A DNA stretch of 64,000 nucleotides, taken from positions 305,455,236 through 305,519,235 of the forward strand of contig OY282560.1 of NCBI GenBank assembly GCA_958295665.1, written 5' to 3'. Every line of letters starts with the position of its first letter. Position 1 is the stretch's first letter. The DNA comes from Tipula vernalis. Lineage: Eukaryota > Arthropoda > Insecta > Diptera > Tipulidae. The translations under genes and the position numbers were made by a program. Shown piece by piece: positions 56,104-64,000 of the stretch. The notes below the pieces were generated by a model. It was not told the DNA's origin. It did not search any database and worked only from the letters and a program-made list of their open reading frames with translations.

Positions 56104-57040
56104 GAAAAGTCGATAATGCAGATTATGATGTTAACATTCCAGCCGAAAGTAAATAGGATACATGGATTTAAATAAAAAAATTTATAAATAGTTTTACGAG
56201 TAACACTTTTCTTAACCTATTCGTAGAAAACTATTTATATTCTAAAATATATATTCTATTACTCGTATATTCGTAAAACCTATTCGAATCCACAAAATTG
56301 GAATAAAATCAGCCTCTAGAGTGTATATCTGAAGTTGAATCGTTTTATGTGATTTGTCAAAAGCTATCGAACGAAAAAATTCTGTTCAAGTTTCCCGTGG
56401 GAAATCTCGGCAAATTCGATTTTTCAAAAATTATTAGAAAATTTGTATAAAATCAGCTTCTAGAGTGTTATGTCAGGAGATGGATTGCATTGATGTGATT
56501 TGTCAATAGCTATCGCAGGAAAAAAATTCAGTTCAAGATGTTCGTGGGAAATCTCGGGATTTTAATTTTTAGAAAATCGAATTTTCCGAGATTTTCCACG
56601 GGAAACTTGAACTGAATTTTTTCCCTGCGATAGCTATTGACAAGTCACATCAATGCAATCCATCTCCAGGCATAAAACTCTAGAAGCTGATTTTATTTAT
56701 CCATTTCTTACTTTCGGCTGGAAACATTTTTGCATTTTCAGAGATTTCCCACGGGAAACTTGAACTGAGTTTTTTTCCTGCGATAGCTACTGGCAAGTTA
56801 CATCAATGCAATCTATCTCCAGACATAACACTCTAGAGGCTGATTTTATACAAATTTTCTAATGATTTTAGGAAAATCGAATTTGCCGAGATTTCCCACC
56901 GGAAACTTGAACTGAATTTTTTTCCTGCGATAGATATTGACAAATCACATCAATGCAATCCATCTCCAGACATAACACTCTAGAGGCTGATTTATTTTCG
57001 GCTGGAATGTCAATAACATAATCTGCATTATCGACTTTCC
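56104..57040. mobile_element. Foldback-like non-autonomous element built from R150 units
   Basis: The left terminus GAAAAGTCGATAATGCAGAT to ATTCCAGCCGAAAGTAAATA (56104-56155) is matched in inverse at 56993-57040 (TATTTTCGGCTGGAATGTCA to ATAATCTGCATTATCGACTT). Inside, about two R150 units run in reverse (about 56283-56573) and about three run forward (about 56574-56990), meeting head to head at a symmetric centre near 56573. Forward units start at about 56578, 56727 and 56878. A stray end motif CTTTCGGCTGG lies internally at 56711, and two more lie just outside the left end. There is no protein. It must have depended on another element's enzyme. Confidence 0.85.
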
Positions 57041-57944
57041 ATCAACGTCTCTTCAACAACATAGGCTAAGAAAGTGCTTTAATTCATTAAAAACACAGTC
57101 CTCTCGTTTTTGTCACGTCAGACGTTTTGTAAATCATGATCATAGTTATACGTGTTTTGGAGCATAACAATTTCCTTTCTACGTATTGTGCAGAAATAAT
57201 TAACCGATAAATTTTCAGTAAAACCAAGCATTGAATTAAGTCCTGAATTAACACCAATGGAAGAAATATTTTATCGAGAGTATTAAACAATAGTTAAACA
57301 AATATATTGTCGAGCCTTGAACGATATTGTTCGGATATAAACGGAAAAGCTGTGTGCGTAGCACCAAATTAATGAAAACCATTTCTCGAACCTAACGGAT
57401 TGTTAACTTCAAAATTATCGTAGTGTATAAGTAAATGCAAAACAATACTGTCATCAAAAAAATTAACTCTTACGTCTTAGTGCCATTACGAAGCAAGTAT
57501 CCAAGGCTACTACCAACTATAAAGAGTAGCGTTCTAAAAATTTTAATCTTTAATGTTCAGTGAAAATTTCATCAAAAGGAATTTTGAAAATATCCGATAA
57601 AACAAACCTATTAGCAGTTAGAACCGATTTATTACAAAAGAAACAATTCATTGTAAATCTAACAACAGCGAGTTTACTATCGTGAAGTTTTTATCCCAAG
57701 CGGTTGATATCATAAACAAGCTTTTGTATTAAAAGACAGATATGATCTAACGCATCTGAAAATTTTGTATTTAAAACGGTAAAGCTCTTAAAACAGCTAT
57801 CAACAGCATCGACTGGCTCTTTACATATAAACAAAATTTCTTCGATTGCCATCGGTTGAATCATTTTTTTATTCGCATGACGGCTGAACGAACAGTACCG
57901 ACTTGGCCTACATTTTTGAACCAATTATGACGAAATTCGTCTTG
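57041..57944. other. Spacer, nothing recognised
   Basis: Two short minus-strand frames (57087-57290, 57691-57924) show no domain. AT-rich, no repeats noticed. Confidence 0.35.
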
Positions 57945-58612
57945 TGCATTGGAAATAGGATTTTAAAATGATATTTGGGAGAAGTTCTGGAATATGGGCA
58001 AGTATAATGAAACTTCCCTATTTCTTAATCGATTACGATGAAATTTGACATATGTGTTTGAAATGGGATTTTAAAATGATTTTTAGACAAATTTCTGGAT
58101 TATGGCCAAGTAGGACGGAACTTTGCTATTCCTTAACCGATTAAAATGAAATTCGAGATTGGGAATGAGGATTTTAAAAAATATTTCTAATTCCGAAACT
58201 CTACACTACCATTAGTATTTTCAATACTGCGGCGCTTGTCCGCTAGACACATATTTGTCTAAACAAGGCCAAACTTACCGCTCTGACTCCAAATACTCAA
58301 AAAACCTAACCCAAAGTTTAAATCGAAGGATTGGCAAGGCAAACTTCGGATGGAACTTGAATATTATTTCTGAGATAATCTTGATTGTTTAGCAATCGAA
58401 ATAGTACGTTTACTCTGTCTTAAAGAAACCTCAACAGCTGCTTGATTCACAGAAACCTAAATAGGCAACACTAAAAAGCCATATGGACATATTTCTCACA
58501 ACCTCGTCTAAAAATAATTTTTATGACACATTTCCTTCTATATGTTGGAAACGTCAAAATTCATCATAATCGGTTGAGGATTAGCCAAGCTCCATCCTAA
58601 TTGGTCATTCAA
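57945..58612. mobile_element. Foldback-like R108 locus C: arrays head to head
   Basis: About two forward units (57950-58180; GAAGTTCTGGAATATGGGCA, GGAACTTTGCTATTCCTTAA) are followed by a ~310-bp centre and then one reverse unit (58505-58610; ATCATAATCGGTTGAGGATT, CCAAGCTCCATCCTAATTGG). The centre starts with CCGAAACTCTACACTACCAT, related to the same position of locus B. It confirms that R108 travels as an inverted-array structure. Non-coding. Confidence 0.78.
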
Positions 58613-58669
58613 ATAATTTGCTAATGGTTCAATTTGAAGTGTAAAGGATCAATTTGAAATATAAAACCT

Positions 58670-59310
58670 ATGTATATGATGGTATGATCGTATGATGGTA
58701 TGATGATATGATGGTACAATCGTATGATGAGATGATGTTATGATGGTATGAGGGTATAGTGGTATGGTGATGATATAATAATGATGGTTTGATGTTATTA
58801 ACGTATGGCGATATGATGGTATGATGGTATGATTGTAAGATGGTATAATGTTTTGATGGTGGTATGATGGTATCGTGGTAAGATGGTATATATGATTGCG
58901 TGATGTTATGAAGATATAGTGATATGATGGATTGATATTATTGTATAATGGTGTGATTGTATGATTGTATATATGATACAATATACTATGGTATGGCGGT
59001 TTATATTTAATGACGGTGCGATAGTATGACGATATGATGGTATGACAGTATAATGGTATGACGGTTGGATGGCAAGATGATATCATGGCCTGTCAGTATG
59101 ATTTTATAATGGTACGATGGTACGATGTTATGATGATATGATGGCATGAATTTGTGGTGGATTGATAGTGTGGCGGTGGGATGGTTCGACTGCACTATGG
59201 TACGATGTTATGATTTTATGATGATTTAATGGAATAGTATCATGATGGTATGAGTTTGCAAGATTGTTTAAGGTTACGTTGGTACGATGGTACGTATGCC
59301 GGTATAGGTT
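58670..59310 (+). repeat. 8-bp minisatellite (GATGGTAT)n, degenerate
   Basis: About 640 bases of GATGGTAT, GATCGTAT, GATGATAT and GATGTTAT units, occasionally 6 or 10 bases. The opposite strand reads Ser-Tyr-His-His-Thr-Ile-Ile repeatedly, which explains the false 145-codon frame at 58649-59086. Confidence 0.93.
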
Positions 59311-59590
59311 GAGGGGTTGAGTTGAAATTGAGTTGGATTTGAGAGGGACGTTCAGTATTTGGTTGGATAATAAGTGTGGAGTTGAGCAGAGGTTTGAGAT
59401 TTTGTTCGATGTAAGTTGAGTTGAAGTTGAGTTAGGATTTAGTTATCTTGCATTGAGGTTAAGTGCGTTGTTCGGTTAGGAAATTATTTAAGGGTTGATT
59501 TGGAGTTAGGTTAAGGGTTGATTTGAAAATTTAATTGGGGTTGATTTGGTGATTGATTTGAGGGATGGGTTGGCGGTTAAGCTGAAGATT
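59311..59590 (+). repeat. G/T-rich GTTGA tract
   Basis: Strong strand asymmetry: GAGTTGAAATTGAGTTGGAT, GGGTTGATTTGGAG and AAGTTGAGTTAGGATTTAG. GTTGA or GTTGG recurs every 6-15 bases, and C is nearly absent on this strand. It adjoins the 8-bp minisatellite. Confidence 0.7.
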
Positions 59591-60262
59591 GACTTAAAAT
59601 TTGACAATTGTATTACTTAATTAATTCTTGAATAATTCCAATTAATAATTAATTTCATAAATAACATAAAATTTTAAATATTGCATAATTTATAAATTCT
59701 AAATTTCGTGATTAGTTGAACTTCCTTATTTTAAAGCTTGTCAATATTTTTTCTAAATCTTTAAATTCCTAACATTGCTGATTTCTAAATTCAACTATGG
59801 CAGAATCCTAAATTTATAAATATCATAAATTCTAAAACTCTTAATTTTGAAATTCGTTACTTTTGCATTTCTAAATTAGGGGCATTTAAATGGAGATTGG
59901 ATGTAAAATTCGGATGTAATCGAGTCGGATGTAAAATTCAGTACACATTTGATTAAGTTATTTGTGAAAATTATCGATTTGATTTTCTAACGGTAGTGAG
60001 AGGAAATTGTTCAAACGGGACAGTGAAATTTATTGTGCATTATGGTTTGTGATCGTCTGAGTAAATCAAAGTCATAGTAACGGAAAAAACTAAAAATATA
60101 AAGTTGTGTGAATAATACAGGGTGTGATTTGAGAGTATATTGTGTATCATGATTCAGCTTTCAAGTATTTGCGCGCCAAAATTTATTCGAAAAAAATCGG
60201 TGTAACGGTGTTTTGTGAATTGTTCATACGTGTCGGTGGTGTAAACATATTTATTATAAATA
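59591..60262. other. AT-rich tract then putative leader/LTR of the BEL element
   Basis: 59600-59890 resembles the AATTCTAAA simple repeats. 59891-60262 lies immediately 5' of the BEL gag ATG and should hold its LTR end, primer-binding site and leader. The 3' LTR is outside the window, so LTR ends cannot be fixed. Confidence 0.4.
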
Positions 60263-61180
60263 ATGGAACGAAATCTAAAATCTTTGAAAGCACAGCGTAC
60301 ATCGTTTGTGGGTAAAATTGATTTGCAACTGGGAATTCGCGAATAATTTATCTGACGAGGCAATTTTGGAAGGTGTTCAAGCTAGGTTAATATCAATGCG
60401 TGAAACCCTAGGTGAAAAGGAATGTTTTAATATAGAGGCGAAGCTGGGTTTATGGTTGAGAATGAAGTCGACTGAATCGAGCACGAAATTCACGATGTCT
60501 CAAAATGATGCCCCACATATGTGTCATAATAGGGCCCAGGAGCTCAAATTACCTAAGTCTTCAGTACCACTTTTTTCCGGTGATTATTCGGAATGGCACA
60601 CCTTTTACGATTTATACTGTGCTAATATTCATGACCGATCAGGATTAACGCCATCACAGAAATTTCAATTTATATGCGGATATTTAAGAGGTGAAGCGAG
60701 CAACTTGATAAAGCATCTTAGAATAACTGATGCGAATTACAAGGAGGCGTGAAAGTTACAGTGGTAAAAAGCGAATTATGAATTCATCTGTCGGAACATT
60801 TCTGGACCAACCGACAATTGGCGTTCCATCGGCTGGCAGTATCCGTAAGTTGTTGGACACATCTGACGAAATTTTGAGAGTTATCAGGGCGATTGGTACA
60901 GAAGCCGAAAAAAGAGATCCGTGGATCATTCGGATCATTTTAAACATGCTAGATAATGATGCGTAATCCAAATGGATGAAAAGAAGAGGATTTTCCCACA
61001 TTGAAAACATTACTTGGGTTTTTGCAAAATCGGGTCGACGATTTAGGAAATATTCAGTCTGTACAATCCGTGAAACGTGTGAATCAACAGTCTAAGCTAA
61101 TCATAAGAGGTCATGTCGTATCAAAGGCGGAGTTTTGTCCAGTGTGTGCACAACAAGATCATGGGTTGTATAAATGACCA
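60263..61180 (+). pseudogene. Gag of the BEL/Pao element
   Basis: The ATG at 60263 gives MERNLKSLKAQRTSFVGKID, the usual BEL Gag opening, then shifts frame near 60306. The next open frame (60306-60752) contains LKLPKSSVPLFSGDYSEWHT and FICGYLRGEASNLIKHL, the diagnostic P-F-G-Y-EW and L-G-A--LI blocks. After another shift come RKLLDTSDEILRVIRAIGTE and KRDPWIIRIILNML (60840-60950). A CxxC-x5-H-x4-C finger (CPVCAQQDHGLYK at 61137) has its last Cys changed to a stop (TGA). Gag forms particles and binds RNA. Confidence 0.9.
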
Positions 61181-61479
61181 ACGTTTAATGGTTGGTCTGT
61201 TGCAGAAAGACGAAAAAAGATCCAGTCGGCAAGATTATGGAGTAGTTAGATGTACTTCAAAAATTCGATGTTCATCCTGCGGGTGAAAACATAACACGTT
61301 ACTCCATAAATAATTTGCAAATGGGCCAAACTCAATCCAATCTAATAAGGCAAATGAAGACGTGCAGTCAAATGAAGAAGTGACAAAAGATAAAATTGTT
61401 ATGGATGTCGAAGTGTCACAAGGCTATAATCAAGTTGTACTATAGCAACTGCTATAGTTTATATTTCAGGCAATGATGA

Positions 61480-61912
61480 TCATGTAATAGGTTCTTACCG
61501 TGCTCTACTCGATTGTGGATCTCAAGCGTCCTTTCTATGTGAAAGTTTGGTGCAACGATGTAAACTGAGAGTGAAACAAAAGGCAATTCCTGTTGCTGGT
61601 TTAAGGGATACCGCCGTGGGTAAAACGAGGGTTTCTGTATTGATAAAGTTGCTTAATTCTAAATATGATTCCGTAATATCGATAGAAGCGTATGTTCTGG
61701 GAAAGGTAACAGTGCCACTACCGCAACGAGCATTTACTTCTGACCAAATGAGACAATTTATAAATTTAAATCTTGCTGATCCCAGTTTCAATGTTCCTGG
61801 TACTATTGAAATGCTAGTAGGAGCGGACCAGTTTTTTAACATTATACTTAATAGGCAAATCCGATGCGATGAAAACCTAATGTTTGCTCAGCATACCAAA
61901 TTTGGTATATAA
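61480..61912 (+). pseudogene. Aspartic protease region, BEL/Pao element
   Basis: SYRALLDCGSQASFLCESLV is the active-site block, where the usual D-S/T-G reads D-C-G. It continues VSVLIKLLNSKYDSVISIEA, VTVPLPQRAFTSDQM and NVPGTIEMLVGADQFFNIIL (the GAD flap end), to a stop at 61910. The frame is open for about 140 codons. The protease cuts Gag-Pol. The Cys in place of Ser/Thr would probably weaken it, but this is inference. Confidence 0.86.
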
Positions 61913-62099
61913 GGGCAGTTACAACAATCCGTACCGTTGCCAGCATTCGTTGGAATTAGTACAATGGAGTCAATAAATCGTTCATTGAGAAGGTTCTGGG
62001 AACTAGGGAGGGTGCCAACAAAGGCACATTTAACATTGGAGGATGAAATCTGTGAAGAACACTACAGGACGAAGGTTACATGAAATAATGAGGGCAGAT

Positions 62100-62940
62100 T
62101 TATAGTCAGAATTCCCTTTAAAACTACTACAGAGAATCTTAGTGATAATGCATATGAAGCCATCAGAAAGTTACGATCTGTTAAAAGCAGGTTTGCTAAG
62201 GATCATGAATTTCAAAGACAATATAAGCAGTTCAAGGCTGACTACGTAAAACTATTATGCCACATCATGGTGTTCTGCAGCAATCGAATAAGGGGCTGAA
62301 TTTGTGAGTTGTATTCGACGCATCATCCAAGAGTAGCACAGGGTCTAGTAGTGCAGTCTACGTTGTACTCAATCTTATTGCGGTTTCGTTTTCATCAATT
62401 TGTTATAACTACAGATATAGAAAAAATGTACCGCCAGATTCAAGTTGTTGATGAAGACGCAAAATGGCAAAAGATAGTATGGCGTGATGATTGTACTTAC
62501 GGTACAACGTCTGCGTCTTATTTGGCTACACGCATGTTGAAGGAAATTGCAATGATGAGTAGGACACAATATCCGAAAGCTGCGAAAGTGATTAGATGAC
62601 ATCTTGACAGGATGCAAAACTGAATCGGAACTAGCTGAAATACGCGACAATATGGTGAAAATATTTAGTGGACACAAAATGAAATTGAAGGAATGGATGT
62701 CGAATTCGCCGAATATACTTGATGGTTTACCGCAATCTGATGTAGATATATCCTTGAAGTCAATTGAAGAATCTGCGGATAATGTAAAAGTATTGGGACT
62801 TCAATGGGATCCTGTGCACAATAAGTTCGTATTCAAGGTGTGGTTAGATGAGCTCGGAAAAGCAACAAAACGGGAAATTTTAAGTGAAATTTGCCGAGTT
62901 TTTGATCCGTTGGGGTTACCCGGGAAGAACTACCAATAAC
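62100..62940 (+). pseudogene. Reverse transcriptase, BEL/Pao element
   Basis: RT opens with RFIVRIPFKTTTENL (62098) and FAKDHEFQRQYKQFKADYV. Then come VFDASSKSSTGSS, LLRFRFHQFVITTDIEKMYR with QIQVVDEDAKWQKIVWRD, and TYGTTSASYLATRMLKEIA. The catalytic FYVDD is reduced to LDD (62592-62600) by a small deletion. It continues ILTGCKTESELAEI, ADNVKVLGLQWDP and VFDPLGL. The strand order and the D-EKMYRQI motif are specific to BEL/Pao. At least three frame changes. Sequence for the linker after DPLGL is deleted. Confidence 0.92.
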
Positions 62941-62999
62941 GTTCAAACATCAATGGGTAAATATGCGTGATCAGTACAACTAATCGAGGCAATTTAAAT

Positions 63000-63480
63000 T
63001 TCAAGGTGGATTAAAACTACAACACAAGCTGAAATTCACGGTTTCTGTGACGCCAGTTCTCATGCTTATGGTGCGTGCATCTATGTGAAGGTGACTAATT
63101 CCGAAGGGAGAGACAAGGTATCATTATAGACGAGCAAGTCGGAAGTGGCTCCCATGAACCGCAGCGGTGCTATTATCCAGGTTGATGAAGGAAGTGCAAG
63201 ATGAAATTGGTGTTGAAATCAAATCAATAAATGCGTGGACTGATTCTACCGTAGTACTCAGTTGGTTATCAAACTATCCTGTGAATGGTGATATCTTCGT
63301 CAATAACCGTTTGCCAGTGATATTGGAGCTGTATAGTCGAAATCACTGGAATCATGTTGCTGGAAACAAGAATCCCGCTGATTTATTATCTCGAGGAGCA
63401 ACTCCAACGCAACTGAAACAGTCAAATTTATGGTTGCATGGCCCTCAGTGGTTACATGATTCAAGTAATGATTGACCAAT
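63000..63480 (+). pseudogene. RNase H, BEL/Pao element
   Basis: EIHGFCDASSHAYGACIYVK (63030-63090) has the first catalytic Asp. After a stop at 63127 the frame 63167-63475 carries INAWTDSTVVLSWLSNYPVN (second Asp), VNNRLPVI and WNHVAGNKNPADLLSRGATP (the N-P-AD--SRG end with the last Asp). The region with the conserved Glu (S--PR-EL-A) is broken: TSKSEVAPMN at 63129 is its likely remnant. Confidence 0.9.
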
Positions 63481-63759
63481 ACAATCGTTAATTCATTCTG
63501 AAAATGGTAAAAGTGAAGAAGATGTAAAATGTCCGGTTACAATTTCAGATCGTAACGATGTTATCATACAACTAGAAGAGTGTGTTTCTAGTTTCATCAA
63601 AATAGTGAAAGTTCTGGCTGCAGTTTTGAAGTTTTCTGAAGTTATACGAACATCAAAATATTTGCTAAATCTAACAATAACTTCAACCGATGTAATACGA
63701 GCTGAAATCGAAATCTGCAAGAAGGTCCAAGGTGATTTTTTTACCACTGAAATCAAAGA

Positions 63760-64000
63760 TTTGAGTAAGGAACGAGAAATTGGTACTGTGTTTAAATCCA
63801 TTCATCGACGTACATGGGGTATTAAGAGTTGGTGGAAGACTGTCACGTGCAGCAATTGATTACAACATCAAACATCCAATTATATTACCATCGAATTCTT
63901 TACTAGTCCGCAAAATGGTTGAAGAAAGTCACGTTAAATATCATCATGATGAGCCACATTATTGCTGAGCATATTAAAGCAAAGAAAATGTGTACAGTAC
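63760..64000 (+). pseudogene. Integrase zinc-finger start, BEL/Pao element (runs off window)
   Basis: IDVHGVLRVGGRLSRAAIDY leads to KHPIILPSNSLLVRKMVEES and HVKYHHDEPHY, the H--H part of the HHCC finger that opens BEL integrases. A stop at 63966 follows, and the frame then shifts. The Cys pair and the catalytic core lie beyond the window end. Between RNase H and here (63480-63760) the sequence is the variable linker. Confidence 0.88.

Larger units (their letters stand above)
60263..64000 (+). mobile_element. BEL/Pao LTR retrotransposon, 3' end outside window
   Basis: BEL/Pao domains in canonical order: gag (60263-61180), protease (61480-61912), RT (62100-62940), RNase H (63000-63480) and the integrase finger (63760-end). 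Each domain is recognisable, with scattered frameshifts, one-codon stops and small deletions, so the copy is dead but moderately young. The element continues past 64000. Confidence 0.93.

Noticed and set aside
58649..59195. His/Ser/Tyr-rich open frames on the minus strand
   Set aside because: Translation of the 8-bp GATGGTAT minisatellite; repeat slippage explains the open frame.
58670..59310. CRISPR-like regular repeats
   Set aside because: Units are 8 bp with no spacers, and the DNA is eukaryotic.
1..64000. tRNA, rRNA or snRNA genes
   Set aside because: I looked for tRNA B-box-like GGTTCGANTCC and rRNA-like conserved runs and saw none; a covariance-model scan would be needed to exclude them.

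Overview
The window looks like AT-rich, non-coding insect nuclear DNA, most likely from a higher fly (Diptera). The evidence is the element mix (several Ty3/gypsy lineages, BEL/Pao, Jockey/CR1-like non-LTR elements, mariner, Tc1, pogo/Tigger, MULE, a DDE_Tnp_4 transposase), long runs of AT simple repeat, and an arthropod-style Inr+DPE core promoter. I cannot name the species. No intact host protein-coding gene is visible. The longest uninterrupted coding frame, 199 codons, belongs to a retrotransposon integrase.

Layout. 0.1-1.8 kb: internally deleted CsRn1-like Ty3/gypsy copy (+). 3.2-5.0 kb: mdg1/412-like Ty3/gypsy fragment (-). 5.6-9.3 kb: the most complete LTR element, a Ty3/gypsy copy (-) with gag, protease, RT, RNase H and integrase in order. 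9.3-16.3 kb: AT-rich spacer with two long, nearly perfect hairpins, a 105-109 bp tandem-repeat array and a second, 120-150 bp repeat family. 16.4-21.9 kb: DNA-transposon graveyard (MULE, two mariner copies, MITEs) plus the 3' end of an RNase H-bearing non-LTR element that finishes in (CCTAA)4. 22.1-24.5 kb: a 9-bp AT minisatellite. 24.5-25.8 kb: pogo/Tigger DNA-binding fragment next to a foldback-like head-to-head repeat array. 26.8-31.4 kb: mostly unique sequence, containing the only plausible host-gene signal: TCAGT initiator, DPE at exactly +28, an ATG-free leader and a GTAAGC donor at 30075. 32.1-35.5 kb: a decayed, intron-containing, transposase-like gene (-) of a family I cannot name. 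37-39 kb: non-LTR RT scraps and a 347-bp tandem duplication. 40.2-43.2 kb: Tc1 fragment and a second CsRn1-like Ty3 copy. 46.5-50.6 kb: non-LTR endonuclease and RT pieces in scrambled orientation, then a DDE_Tnp_4 pseudogene. 50.7-52.3 kb: mdg3-like Ty3/gypsy (-). 52.5-56.1 kb: apparently unique AT-rich DNA. 56.1-57.0 kb: a complete ~940-bp foldback-like element with ~49-bp terminal inverted repeats and head-to-head internal repeats. 57.9-59.6 kb: another head-to-head array, an 8-bp minisatellite and a GTTGA-rich tract. 60.3-64.0 kb: a BEL/Pao element running off the window end.

Nothing here acts as an operon or pathway. The window is best read as a large intron or intergenic block built by repeated transposon insertion and decay, with one possible host promoter and noncoding first exon. 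The less ordinary items are (i) two unrelated repeat families that share the same inverted-tandem-array architecture, (ii) the unnamed D-D-E-like gene with a clean 68-nt intron, and (iii) the 56-bp spacerless palindrome and the two long hairpins.
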